From NCBI RefSeq assembly GCF_029873635.1, contig NC_080421.1:36188617-36252616 (forward strand): 64,000 nt of DNA, given 5' to 3'. Both the position numbers and the translations under genes were made by a program. Of the stretch, positions 10,566 to 22,584 are shown piece after piece (the first letter of the stretch is position 1; each line of letters opens with the position of its first letter). The DNA comes from Malania oleifera (lineage: Eukaryota > Streptophyta > Magnoliopsida > Santalales > Ximeniaceae). A model generated the notes under the pieces. It had not been told where the DNA came from. It was given only the letters and a program-made list of their open reading frames with translations, and did no database searches.

Positions 10566-13472
10566 TAAGATAATCAGAATAATTTGGATGAAACTGCTCT
10601 CATGAATGAGGTAATCAAGAAAGCTTTGAGGTGATCCAACACCTCGATTTCATCGTGAATAACACCAATTTTGGATGTGAGGGTCGATGCCCTAATTTTA
10701 AGGTAGATGACTCAATTTGGACCAGGGAAATGGCTACTTTGTATGGGGGATGATGAATCGGGTACGAAGTCTTGAGATTTTTTTGGAAAGTGTCCTCAAA
10801 CATAGGGCTCAGAATTATTCCATTGGGGATTATCAATCGGGAATGAAATCATGAGTTTCTTTAGCTGTCTTTAGATTACCCTCTTTGAGACTCAACAACC
10901 AAGGGGTCAACTGCCATAGTTTCAAAGTATGTTAATCTGTGCATTGGGGCCAGCTGCCCCAATTTCAAAATACGTCTAGACCAGAATGGCTCAGTCAATG
11001 AGGCAAAAGAATTATTCAAAAGTTTATTCAACCAGGCAAGTGTGATTGAATAGTGCTCTATTGCTATATGTATGCATGTTGCTACCTAAGATGCTAGAAT
11101 GCAGTGAAATGTTGTTCTGTGTGCATAGTGATGCGTGAATGCAAAGATGTATGCATATTGAATGAGATGCCCTTTATATTTTCTTTCTTATGCAATGCAT
11201 GAAATGTATGGTAATGAATGAAATGCATGGTAATGAATGAAATGCATGGTAATGCATGAATCTTTTCTTCTCCCAACATGCTTGTAATCAACAACCCAAT
11301 CTCTGATCTTGGGTGTGCCTGCTGATTCTGGCCATGTTTCAAATTCCAAAAGGCACTCCAAATCTACCCTTGTGTTTACATGCCACTGGTCATGACTTTG
11401 TTTTTGACTTTGATTCTGTCCTGAAAGCTCTTGAATTTGCTCCAATGAACTCAAAAATTGCCTAGTTTCGATCCTCATCCACTGATATTGGCTATGTATG
11501 CACTCTGATATGACGGCATCGGAATTAGTCCAAACAAAACTCAACCCAAAATCTGCCCCATCTACCATCGTTTGTTACTGATATTGGCTTCAAATTTGAC
11601 TTTGACACGAAGGCACCCCAAATCAGCGTCACTAGAACTCAACGCGGAGTTTGGATCATTTGAGTGCATCTGTAACTATTCTTGACCATTTTACCTGTCT
11701 TTCACAAGGATCCTCTTTTGGCAAATGTGTCAGTGATTAAGCCCTTTTGACCATCCGTCCTCCTTTTAGAGCTTTTGAAGAATGGATTTTTTTTTTTTGA
11801 TGGGGGAATGAATGATGAATGATCATGCATTTAGGACATCAACTTGCTAAATCAAAAGGTCATATGCACAAAATAGATTTTTTACTGAGTTCGCTTGCTA
11901 TTTCAATGGAAAAAATTCATACCAGTATTTGAGAGCCCTAATGATGATGGTGCTAACTTTTCAAACTGAATAATTGATCTTATTTTTTTTAACCGATTGC
12001 CCCAGTTTTATTGGGGGACTATTCTTCCACCTTGTTCTGCCATGAAACCATTGAGAACCTTTTGTTTAATGGTTGCCCCTAGTTTAGTCAAGTCCGACTA
12101 ATGTTTTGATCTCAAGATGGTCTTTAAGACTCGGGACGAAACGTTGGATGAGGGATACAGGTTTTCAGAATAAAAGGAAAACTAAAGCTCAAAAATCCCA
12201 TCCCATAATGATGTTTTGTGCTCCCAGTTTGAATTGAGGCACTTGCAAGATATTGACCGAACTTGTCATTTGGACAAGTTGCCTACGTACCCTTTCAGGA
12301 TCAGGTCATTACGTAGTTCAGACACAATATTGCGTCTGACAAATCATTTGATACAACAATGTATACCAATCTGCTCAGGACTTTCATTTGGACTTTAATG
12401 CAGGCTAGGGTTTGGGTTAAAGAAGAAAAGAGTTAAATAAGGCTCAAAATCGTCAAGTTTATCAAGGGTAATTTGGTCAAAGATCACATGTGTAGTATGT
12501 CCCTTATTTTTCTTTCTTCTTCCTTTTCTTCTTCCTTCTCTTTTATCGCAACTTTTGCTTTTCCTTTTATGAAGGAATTTTAACTTCATTTTCATTTGAA
12601 TTCCATTTGGGACTGATTTTTTTTTAAACTGCCCCAGCATGGGGTGTGATCCTTTGACGGGTTAATGAATAAATGAATTTTTCAGGCTCAAAAGGGCTTG
12701 CAAGAGATTTCTTCTTTGAATTTATTTTGGGTAGCAGAAAAAGGGCCTGCCATAATTTCGATAGCCCATTGTTGCCTCATATGACTTGCCAAACGCTAGG
12801 AGACCCAACTCAGGTTAACTTTTTGGTGAACTGGCTTTTAAGAAAAGACTAGTTTAACATTTAGGCTTAACTTGGTTAACAATTGGTAAATCAATATTTG
12901 GTTCTTTTTAGGGATAACTGGTCGGCCAAAGATGGCCATCTATCATTCGATCAAAACTTGATTAGCGGACTGACATGAGATTCATGGAACCAACATATAT
13001 TTTACTGAGGCTTTCAGAACTTCTTCGCAGTATTTGAACTCATCGAGTGATGAACATTGTTTCATCTTCCTTTATTTTCGTCTTGTAGCTTGAATTTTTC
13101 ATAACTAACACCTGCTTTTGGTTCATGAATACTAGTATTTTATCTTCCTTATCTTAGCAAAAAACACGAGTAAACAAAATTTTGGACATTGGACTCTCGA
13201 TGCAAGTGATATACGAAAATGCATAATTTCATTTCTTTGATAGAAAAGGAAATTTCGGAGACAAAGCTTTTAATAAATTGCAACAAAAGAAAGAAGAAAA
13301 CAAAAGAAAATAAAAGCATCCTTGAAGGGGGCGAACAATCAAGAGCTTGCCACTTGTATTTCTCTGTTTCCATGGTCAAAAAGTAAACCCATTTATTCAG
13401 ACTATATGCGGAATATCTCTGGTTCAAAACTTGTTGTACTTCTTTGATTGATCTGAACTTCAAAATATTCTT
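10566..13472. other. Internal spacer of the Tat-like element, no pol
   Basis: This 2.9-kb stretch lies where protease, RT and integrase would be in an autonomous relative. I see none of their motifs on either strand. The frame at 11188-11568 (minus, 126 residues) has no domain I recognise. A short ATGCATGGTAATGA-type repeat is at about 11205-11260. Around 12010-12410 runs of sequence recall the 3' non-coding part of Tat elements, from memory of the family only. Confidence 0.6.
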
Positions 13473-14906
13473 TTAATGTTGCACAACAGGCTCCTCCACA
13501 TCAATTGCCAATAGACCCAAATCTCTTAAGGTTTGTACTTTATGCTTGAAATGCCAACATTTCTCGATTGAATGACCTATTGCCCCAGAATGATACTCGC
13601 ATCGAGCATTTGGGTCATACCACCTTGGGAAAGGGGATTGTAGCAACAATCCTGGTATTGGTGCAACCATTTGGATTTCCACCAATTGCGGGAACAATTC
13701 TGCATAAGTCATCGGAATAGGTTGAACTTCTTTTCTCTTTCTTTCCATTAGGGGGCTCCCTCCCGTGTCCTGAACATTCAGTTGCCTTGAAATAGGCTTA
13801 GGTCCGAAGGGAACTGCTTGGGGTTGCGCACCTGAATGCACTATCTGATGGACTATGGGCTTGTAGGCAAAATTCTTATTTGTCCCCCGGATTTTACCCT
13901 CTTGGTAATGATGCCCCTGAATCATCTGTGCTTCCTCGTCTTTCTTCCTCTTACTTGGGTCAGTTTCACCACTTTTGGTTCTTCCGACTTTGATGGCCGT
14001 TTCAATTCTCTCTCCAGTAGCAACAATATCCATAAAGTCATGTGGGGTTGCCCCTAGGAGATGTCCAAAGTAGGGATCTTTCAATGTATTCACGAATAGG
14101 GAGATAGCCTCCCTATCTTCCACTGGAGGGCTCACTTGGATGAACATGTCCCTCCATCTATATGCATATTCTCTGAATGTTTCATTAGATTTCATTTGCA
14201 TGCTTTGTAAGGTCATGCGATCAGGTGCCATTTCTATCACGTGGCGGTACTGAGCTATGAAGGAATTTGCCAGATCTTTCCAAGTACGAATTCGAGCTCG
14301 ATCCTGCTGAATGTACCATCTGATAGCTGCTCCAGTCAAACTATCTTGAAAGCAATGCATCATCAACCTTTCATCATCAGTATGTGCAGCCATTTTTTGG
14401 CAATACAAGCGCAGGTGGGTCCGAGGACAGTGGGTCCCATCGAATTTTTCAAAATCCGGCAACTTGAATTTTGGCGGCAGAGTGACCTTTGGTACTAGGC
14501 AAAGGTCATTAGGGTCAACGGAATCAAATGTATTATACCCTTCAATTGCTTTCAAGCGCTCCTCCAATACGTCACAACGACGCTCAGACTCAGGTCTATT
14601 TATCCCCATATCAGGAGTTGCTAAGGGGGAAGTCCCTGCCACTGGAAACCCCTGTGCAGGCACAGTTGGGATAAATGGAGGCATATTTGGCATTGGATCC
14701 CCCATGACACCCGGCGGTGGAGCTGATGTTTGTCTATGATTTAGGGTGAACCCTGGAGGATGAGTAGGGTCTATATCTGTTTCAGAATCATTTTGTACTT
14801 CTTTTCCTTTGTTCATCAACAATTCCATAATTTTACTCATTTTTTCAATCAATTCTTCCTGTCCTTGTTCTATGCCCAGGACTCTACCTTCCAATTGTTC
14901 ACTCAT
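13473..14906 (-). CDS. Gag polyprotein of a Tat-like retrotransposon, intact 477 residues
   Basis: The protein would form the element's virus-like particle and bind its RNA. Residues 1-40 are predicted coiled coil by their heptad-like pattern (EQGQEELIEKMSKIMELL). Residues 50-100 are proline-rich. The retrotransposon gag domain spans about 150-300, with FDGTHCPRTHLRLY, IRWYIQQ and TWKDLANSFIAQYRH. A zinc-knuckle variant, CEYHSGAIGHSIEKC, uses C436, H439, H445 and C450, the form usual in Tat gags. The frame has no stop over 1.4 kb, unlike the rest of the window. The first ATG lies about 1.7 kb downstream of the primer site. No protease or RT follows. It could be translated, but transcription is not shown. 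Confidence 0.9.
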   Translation of the reverse strand: MSEQLEGRVLGIEQGQEELIEKMSKIMELLMNKGKEVQNDSETDIDPTHPPGFTLNHRQTSAPPPGVMGDPMPNMPPFIPTVPAQGFPVAGTSPLATPDMGINRPESERRCDVLEERLKAIEGYNTFDSVDPNDLCLVPKVTLPPKFKLPDFEKFDGTHCPRTHLRLYCQKMAAHTDDERLMMHCFQDSLTGAAIRWYIQQDRARIRTWKDLANSFIAQYRHVIEMAPDRMTLQSMQMKSNETFREYAYRWRDMFIQVSPPVEDREAISLFVNTLKDPYFGHLLGATPHDFMDIVATGERIETAIKVGRTKSGETDPSKRKKDEEAQMIQGHHYQEGKIRGTNKNFAYKPIVHQIVHSGAQPQAVPFGPKPISRQLNVQDTGGSPLMERKRKEVQPIPMTYAELFPQLVEIQMVAPIPGLLLQSPFPRWYDPNARCEYHSGAIGHSIEKCWHFKHKVQTLRDLGLLAIDVEEPVVQH

Positions 14907-16618
14907 TTCTTTTCCCCTTCTCCTGGTATTGTATTGATGCGTGACAGTCTCAATGTTGCTTGCTCAGACGAATTCTGTGGCTAGGCACTGCAAACCAAAA
15001 CCTTCCCTTTTTAGAATCGTGAATGCATAGGTATGAATGCATGGATGCAATGTATGTTTGTGCATGGATGTAACTAGTGCAATTACACATACAAATAGAG
15101 ATATGAACATGCATGTGACCTAGCGTGCATGATTACGCGTGAAATTACGCATGAATACATGGATGCAATGTAACCTAACTAACTACTTTGTCAGCATTCT
15201 AGGAAAAGTCTCACTAATGAGAGATTTTAAGATCAAGACAATCATTGATGGGCCACAATTTCAATTCAATTCTTCCCTCAATTATTCTTTTCCTTGATGA
15301 TGGTTCATATACCTCAGATTCTATGAAGGGTCAAATTATGATCTGAGGTTGGAGTTGACCCAGGTTAGTCAACCCACTGGATTTGTTCAATATGGGCTTG
15401 TGGACTTTAGTGTGCACTTGGGCCTCAAGTATATTAAAATATGGGCTTCAGTATATTTCATGATGAGATCAGGCCCTAGTTTTAAAAGGGCTTGGGCTTG
15501 GATTGTTTAGAAAAATGTTGGCCCATATTTTTAAACAATAGGGCCGAAGCTCACTTTTGAAATCTGAGTTTGACCCCTTTTGGAAAATTGGGTCTGGGCC
15601 GAATTTTTTCTTAGGAAAAGGTTGGGCCTATACTTGTTATTTCTCAAAAAATTGGGCCCGAGTTATTTGAAAAGGGTTGGGCCGACCCATATTTTAAAAT
15701 AGTTGGACCAAGTGCTTCATTTTGAAAGGATGGGCCTTTGTCTCATTACTGGACTTTTTCTGAATACTGGCTAAGTAGTATGTATGTCTAAATGTATGTC
15801 AAATGCACGATATAATACAAAATATTCCACAACATATATACAACACACTATTCATGGAGAAGGATGCGGCTCCTGTCCCAACCTAGGGTAGGTACGTATA
15901 TATAGGGTTCTTCATGGCTCTATCGTAGTTAGGGAAGACTATAGACAAGTATGTGTGGGTAGGCTCTAATCCCTATTAACAAAAAGGTCCCCAATTTGAA
16001 ATTTCATCCTCCCCCATAGGGGTCCGGACAAAACTCACATTGAGCGGGGTGGTTCGCGGGTCCCATCAAGCTTAAGCTACGAAGGGACAAACGCTATTAC
16101 ACCCCTATCTAATCTTAGCAGGTAAAGCTCGGGTATAGAGCGTGAGAGTGTGTGAATTCAAATTTTAATTTAATCCCACTATCCCCACATTTATTCACAT
16201 GCTATAAACAATATAGAAACAAGATATCTACCATTAATATATATATATTCAAAAGATAAGGAAACACAATATATGCAATTAATATGTTTATTCACAAAAA
16301 ATTTGGAAACAAAAGAATAAGGAAACAAAATATTTACGATTAATATACAAAATATCTACTTATTCAAAATATCTTACAATTAATAGGCTCTATTCAGAAT
16401 ATTTAGAAACAAAATATCTACAATTAATATTCACACAATTAGGAAACAAAATATTTTTAATTAAGTAAGGTTATTTGTAAATTATGGAAGCAAAATATTT
16501 ACAATTAATCAAGGTTATTTATGAATTACTATATTTACAAAATAAGGAGTAATTAAAATATTTATTAAATTTAAACTTGGGATAATTTTCAATTAATTAA
16601 TGGCTCGACTCTCTAAGT
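14907..16618 (-). other. Leader of the Tat-like element between primer site and gag
   Basis: This is 1.7 kb without a supported gene. It includes repeated TGGGC(C/T)-rich words at 15390-15740 and a stretch at 15860-16140 with short conserved-looking blocks. An AT-rich part at 16180-16590 repeats CTACAATTAATA-like words. It probably holds packaging signals, which is inference. Confidence 0.55.
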
Positions 16619-16637
16619 CCCCAACGGAGTCGCCAAG
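16619..16637 (-). other. Primer-binding site of the Tat-like element
   Basis: On minus it reads TGGCGACTCCGTTGGGGA just after the end of the 5' LTR. Tat/Ogre elements use this TGGCGACTC...GGGGA form, usually assigned to tRNA-Arg. Confidence 0.85.
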
Positions 16638-16638
16638 C

Positions 16639-17012
16639 TGTCGCGACGTCCCGGGAGCGCGTGTGCCCTGGGAGGCGAAATTAAAATCAGTTTAATATTT
16701 TTCTGGAAAAATATGGTGTAGGAGTCGCCACTAACCTTTAGTGCGGTTAGAACACATGATTACTACCCCGTTAGGGGTAGAATCGGTCTACATTACCAGA
16801 GTTAGGCTCGGGAGTTCGGTTACGCGAGGGGAAGGTACGAGCACCCCCTACGCGCCCGTTCTTACGAACGGTACCTAATTAATTTAAAATTATCCCTAAG
16901 TTAATCTAATAATTCTTTAAATTACTCATTTTTTTATGAATTTATAAGTACATGTAAAAAAATAAATAAATAAATAAAATAAATAAATAAATAAAATAAT
17001 AAATAAATAAAG

Positions 17013-17054
<42 letters not shown>

Positions 17055-19188
17055 TATTCCCTCAGAGCTTAGGGTACGTGATGCCCGAAGGCTCATACCC
17101 TCGCAATAAAATCATAGGGATATAAAAAACCAAAAATATTTAATAAAAAAAATGTAATAATACTAAAATAGTTACAAGTTAATACAAGTACTTGAAATAA
17201 ATCAATTGAATATACGTATGCTTCAAGTGAGAATAATGATAGTACTAATAATAGAGATAATTAATACAATAATAATATTAATAGTAATAATAGATAATAC
17301 ATTAATGATGATAATAATAAGGGTAATAAATAATAGAAGTAACAAAGATAATATACGTATTTTGATAATATGATACTTACCTTAATATTAACACGCAGTT
17401 AAGGACATGCACATATATTTAAACAATTAATTAAGGAAACAAATCAATCTTAGGATTAAAATATGGAAACCAATAATGATATGATGGAAATAAATCAAAC
17501 TTTATACATAAAACCACAAATATGGGAACCGATTAACCCTATTATTGACATGCGATAAGTCAAACCTTCAATACAGCATATGGCAATCAAAACCCTAAAT
17601 ACGCAAGTTCTAACATGTCATGCAAAGATAAAACCTCCAATTAAAACATACAATGATCAGGAACTTTCCTATAAGCAATATACAATCAAGAACCCCATAT
17701 AAGCAATATATACTATACAGGCATGAAAAAAAAATAAAAGCCCTAAAATGATGTAAAACAATAACATAGAACTCAATCAACAATCCTAAAATTGATAAGT
17801 AATACGAAGTATTCAAGATTATAACAACATGAAATAAACAAAATCCTAAAAATATATGACCAATGCTAATATGAAATAAGTAAAACCCTAACACCTAAAT
17901 ATAGACATAAAATAATCATGATCCTCAATAATAAACAATAATAATGAATGATATCACAATATTGGTTAGGTTCAATAGACAATATTAAGAACTTTTATAC
18001 ATACAAAATACAATAACAGGAAATTCTAGTTAGGAATATACGATAAGAAAACCACCTTATAATAAATAGCCTGAAAACCTGCCCATAAAAAAAATAAACA
18101 ACCCTACCCCAACATCAATTATTATTCACATAATATTCAATAAAAACTTAAGCTTTTAAATATTAACTTATGACCTACTCAAAATATATATATATATAAC
18201 ATGTATATACACCTGGGGAGGCGCTGCACTGGGTGAGTTATGGGTGCAATAGAGCGGTGCAGGGAGCTTCACCGCAGACTTACCGTGGGCTGACGGAGAA
18301 GAGGCTAGAGGTCGGAGGATGGGCGACGAGGCGGTGACGACGGAAACGGCGAGTGGTGGGACTGACGGCGACGGCGGCGGCTGCTGGGTTGCCGTGCGTG
18401 GCAGGAGGCGGGAGAGATTGGGCTCGGGGTGGTGAGCCTTGCCGGAGTGATTGCTGAGAATTCTGTTGGCTTTGCTGTTTTGGCGGAGAGCTGCTTCGCG
18501 AGGTGGAACGCCGGAGTTGATGGTGTGGTTCGCTGCAGAGGATGGATGGTGGCTGGGTTGCTATCCGTCGAGTTGTGGGCTGGTTTGCTGTCTGCTGTGA
18601 TGGTCGGATGGTGAGCAGGGAATGGTTGTGAAGGATCTCTGGCAGTTGCAGGGAGAGGGTGAGATTGAGGGGCGGAGAGGAGAATGGAGATGGGTGGAGG
18701 ATGAAGAAGAAGACGGGCTTCCTCAGGTCTGGGCTTGCGGATGATGAGAAAAGAAACAGTTTTTTTTTTTTTCAGTGTTTCTCCGCTGCTGCTCCTGTGT
18801 GCAGCGCCCCCCTTGTGTGCTGTGAGAAGAACCTACAAATAGGCTCCCCAAAGCCCTAGCTACCCATAAATAATAAAAATAATAATAAATAAGTAATAAT
18901 AATAAGGAGTAAAATAATAATGATAATAACAAAATAGTAATAATACCAATAATAATAATAATAAAGATAAAAATACTAATAATAATAATAAATAAATAAT
19001 ATTAATGATAAAAATAATAATAATAATACTAATGAAAATTAATAATAATAATAATAATAAATAAAATAATAATAATAATAATAAGACTAATGAAAATTAA
19101 CAAGAATAAATAAAAATACTAATAATAATAAAATAATAATAATAATAATGATAATAAAATAATAAGAATAATAATAATAACAAAAACA

Positions 19189-19225
<37 letters not shown>

Positions 19226-19362
19226 GAAATAAATAATAATAATAATAGTAATAATAAAGATAAAAATACTAATAATAATAAAAGTTAAAAATAATATTAA
19301 TAATAATGAAAATAAAAAATAATAATAATAATAACATAATAAAATAAAGATAATAAAAACAC

Positions 19363-19422
<60 letters not shown>

Positions 19423-19537
19423 TAATAATAATAATAATAATAATAATAGTAATAAAAATAATAATAATAGCAAAATAATAATAATATTAAAAATAATGAT
19501 AATAATATTGGGTCTGGGTAAAAATGGGGTGTCTACA
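16639..19537 (-). repeat. 5' LTR of the Tat-like element
   Basis: It is 2899 bases, from TGTCGCGACG to GGGTGTCTACA on plus. The U5 end (16639-16870) matches the solo LTR at 42056-42300 closely, including TTAGTGCGGTTAGAACACAT and the GAACGGTACCTAATTAATT block. A GC-rich stretch at 18220-18850 contains a GCAGCGCCCCCC word shared with the left LTR. The AAT block 18866-19508 lies next to the terminus. The chromovirus sequence GTAAC at 19538 would be the target duplication; its partner on the left is lost. Confidence 0.9.
18866..19508. repeat. AAT-rich microsatellite block in the 5' LTR
   Basis: About 640 bases dominated by AAT repeats, with the longest pure run near 19363-19420. A frame of mostly leucine and isoleucine on minus (19297-19557) is a translation of the repeat and is not a gene. 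Confidence 0.95.
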
Positions 19538-20340
19538 GTAACTAATAGTATAGTCATAATCTTTTATAAGTTCTAACCACCTTATTTTCCTCATGTTCAA
19601 TTCTCTTTGGGTGAAGAAATATCTCAAACCCTTGTGATTCGTGAAGATTTCGCATTTCCCACCATACAGGTAATGTCTCCAAATTTTTAGAGCGTACACC
19701 ACCGCGACCAACTCTAGATCATGCACAGGATAGTTTTTCTCATATTCTTTAAGCTGTCTAGAAGCATATGCAATGATCCTGCCATGCTGCATCAGTATGC
19801 ACCCAAGTCCCTTCAGGGTTGCATCACTGTATATTACAAACCCATCCTTCCCTGATGGGATAGCCAATACTGGGGCAGTCACTAACCTCTGTTTCAATTC
19901 TTGAAAACTATGCTCGCAGTCATCAGTCCATTCAAACCTTACATTTTTCCTCCTAAGTTGCGTCAACGGACCTAACAAACTGGAGAAACCATTAACAAAG
20001 CGTCGATAATAACCTGCTAAATGCAGAAAATTCCGAACCTCTTAAACATTTCCAAGCCTTATCCAATTTACCACTGCCTCTATCTTACTCAGATCGACAA
20101 ATACACCTGCCTTAGAGATTATATGGCCGAGAAAAGAAACATGTTTCAGCCAGATTTCACATTTCTTGAACTGCACATATAACTTTCTCTATTTCAATTT
20201 CTGCAATACCAGCCTTAAATGATGTTCGTGCTCCTCAAAACTCCTCGAGTAGACCAGTATATCATCAATGAATACAACCACAAACTGGTCTAGGTACTGA
20301 TAGAACACTCGGTTCATTAAAACCATGAATACTTGAGGGC
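19538..20340 (-). pseudogene. Chromovirus RT (3' half) and RNase H
   Basis: RT copies the element RNA and RNase H removes it. Read on minus from 20340: [16 protein letters not shown], then the RT active-site motif [15 protein letters not shown] near 20250-20295, then FLGH and a thumb region. The RNase H domain (19490-19978 frame) has [18 protein letters not shown] with its catalytic Asp, and [20 protein letters not shown] with a Glu. The sequence stops at DYDYTISY, where the Tat-like element enters. At the other end the first half of RT, the protease and the zinc knuckle are missing. Stops are present between 19980 and 20250. Confidence 0.9.
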
Positions 20341-21071
20341 GCAATCCTCTTTCTCTGACTCTGTGTCTCCGTCTCTTTGGATAGACTCTCCTCTACTACA
20401 CTAGCCCTATCAGCCAACTCTGAGAAATCCTGAATCCGCAGTACTGCCACCTACCTGTAAATATCACGCCTTAGGTTCCTCTCAAACATTCTCTCCTTCT
20501 TTACTTCATCGAGAACGATATATGGGAAGAAACACGAGAGCTAAATAAATCTCACCACGTACTTCTGAACACTCAATGACCGTTGGGATAGACTCAAAAA
20601 CTCCTATACTCAAGCCTCTATGATTGAAGCAGGATAGTATTTATCAAAGAACATGTCCCTGAATTGAGCCCCGATCATTGGTACTCGAATCGTCCTCTAC
20701 TCCTCCAATAATCTGGTGGCTACCCACCATCTCTTGGCCTCCCCTACTAGTCTATACATAGCATATAAGACTCTCTGCTCGTCGGTGAAGTGAAGTACTG
20801 ACAAAATCTTCTCTACCTCTTACAACCAGTTCTCAGCAACTATAGGGTCAGTCACCCCAGAAAAAGCTGGCGGATTCATCTTCATGAATTTCTCTATGGT
20901 ACACCCCTGAACTGGAGATGGACCTCCCTGCTCTCTAGAGCTCCGCGCTATCTCGGCCATAACCTACTGAGCCACACTATGTAGTTCAACATCTGAATCT
21001 CCACCTCTTGCTCTAGAAGAACCCGCTCCATCATCACCACTGGCATGAGTGCTACTGCCTCCTGGGTCCAT
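20341..21071 (-). pseudogene. Chromovirus gag
   Basis: The start codon is at 21069-21071. The gag domain shows [36 protein letters not shown] and FFDKYYPASI in order, typical for Tekay/Del elements. At least four in-frame stops are visible, the first near residue 34. The frame 20265-20450 ends the gag domain ([12 protein letters not shown]) and then joins RT sequence near 20340 without the zinc knuckle or protease, so an internal deletion formed the junction. Confidence 0.85.
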
Positions 21072-21364
21072 CTTGCAACCATATAAAACACCGTTTCAGA
21101 ATCCTATTTCCCTACAGACCCAACTTATTCAACTAAAACTCCAAATACTCTATTAACCATCCCTCCTGATCCTAACCCCAAATCACATCCCATAACCTAA
21201 ATACATAACGCATCAATAGTTTACTATGGCTTTCCTGAAGTCGTCACCCCAGGAAAAACACAGAAACCACCATGAAAGCCCTGTATCCAGATCACAAAAT
21301 GAAACCTCAAATTCTTTTTCTATATTCTGGTATTATTCCCGCTGCACTCTAAAGTCTACAGAAC
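21072..21364 (-). other. Leader of the chromovirus element, cut at a copia junction
   Basis: This untranslated stretch lies upstream of the chromovirus gag. No primer-binding site or 5' LTR is found. At about 21364 the sequence changes to copia coding sequence, marking a rearrangement. Confidence 0.55.
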
Positions 21365-21829
21365 CTTCATTTTCTGATATTGACTCCTTCTTCTTGTACA
21401 CCCATTTGCACCCAATCGATCTTTTCCCATCTAGAAGCTCGTCCAACTCCTTTTCTAAAATTGACTCCTTGGCAGAGGTCATAGTGCGTTTGGATCTTCT
21501 TAACAAAATATCATCGACTTGCTAGCTTTCCAAGCTTGAGCTCCTTGCAACCACGGGACCATGATAATTTTCGTTACCCTGAGCTTCCAACTCCACCTAC
21601 ATGATATGTTCATCACTGCCTCAGCTTACTGGCTCCTGTTTTTGTTCATCACATTCTTGAGTATGCTTTACCATAGCCTTCTCATCTAAGACTACATCCC
21701 TAATGATCACCACCTTATTTTCCATTGGGTCCTATAGTTGGTACCCCTTTACACTTATTGGATACCCTAAAAGGATGCAACGATGAGACTTTAGGTCAAG
21801 CTTAGACCTCTTCTCACTAGACACGTGAA

Positions 21830-22560
21830 CATAGGCTAGACACGAATACTTTCAATTCAAAATAATCTACTGCATTTTCCATCCATACCTCTTCCGCCAC
21901 TTTACCCTCTAGGGATGCTTTTGGTGATTTGTCTACCAAAAAACAAGCCATACTAACTGCCTCAGCCTAGAAGTTCTTCAATAGCCCTGTATTCAATTTG
22001 AGACACTGAGCCCTATCAACGAGAGTCTGGTTCATCCGTTCTGCAACACCATTTTGTTGAGGTCTCCGACAGATTGTAAAATGTATCTTAATGCCCTACT
22101 CTGCACAAAACTCCTTAAATCGAGAATTAGCATACTTAATCCCATTATCTGACCTTCAACATTTAATTCACCTCCCCATCTGGTTCTCCACTTCAGCCTT
22201 CCAAATCTTAAACTTGGCAAACATATCTGATTTGTGCTGCATGAAGTAAACCCAGATCTTCCATGAGTAATCATCAATGAAACTCACATAACACACATGT
22301 CCATCCTTTGATGCAACTCTAACTTGGCCTGAAACATCTGAATATACATAGTCAAGAATACCCTTTGTCTTGTGAATAACAAGGCTAACCTTTGCTCTAT
22401 TCTGTTATCTAAAACCACATATGCTGCAAAATTCTAGCTAACATGATTTCATGCCCTTCAAGAGTTTCCTCTTGTGTAGTTCCTTCATGTCTTGTTCCCC
22501 CAAATGCCCAAGGCGCATATGCCATAAGATGGTCTCATCTGATTTAGCATCCACGCCTAC
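21830..22560 (-). pseudogene. Copia integrase (truncated Tork-like element)
   Basis: Integrase inserts the cDNA into host DNA. The His-His-Cys-Cys zinc region is seen as LWHMRLGHLGEQDM and a downstream Cys pair, with a stop between. The catalytic core retains all three acidic sites: YSDVSG, RSDNGIKYA and RPQQNGVAERMN. Two or three stops occur in the core. After it comes the usual KVFVCLAYV-type C-terminal area, poorly preserved. Confidence 0.8.
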
Positions 22561-22584
22561 AACTCCACCTACAACTGTAGTTCC

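Larger units (their letters stand above)
7961..19537 (-). mobile_element. Tat-like gypsy element with gag but no pol (TR-GAG-like), inserted in chromovirus pol
   Basis: The parts on minus are: 5' LTR 16639-19537, primer site 16619-16637, intact gag 13473-14906, a long spacer with tandem repeats, polypurine tract 9269-9283, and truncated 3' LTR 7961-9268. No RT, RNase H, integrase or protease motif is visible in the 7.4-kb internal region, so the element would depend on enzymes from a relative. The right boundary is sharp: the chromovirus frame reads ...DYTISY and then the LTR terminus TGTAGACA. The left boundary lacks the LTR end and the expected GTAAC target duplication, which shows a deletion there. 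Confidence 0.85.

Noticed and set aside
11188..11568. 126-residue minus-strand frame in the Tat-like spacer
   Set aside because: No domain recognised and the end reads into a simple ATGCAT-type repeat. Not strong enough to call a gene.
13836..14984. Plus-strand frames opposite the gag gene
   Set aside because: Shadows of the intact minus-strand gag.
19297..19557. Leucine/isoleucine-rich membrane-like protein
   Set aside because: Translation of the AAT microsatellite running into the LTR end.
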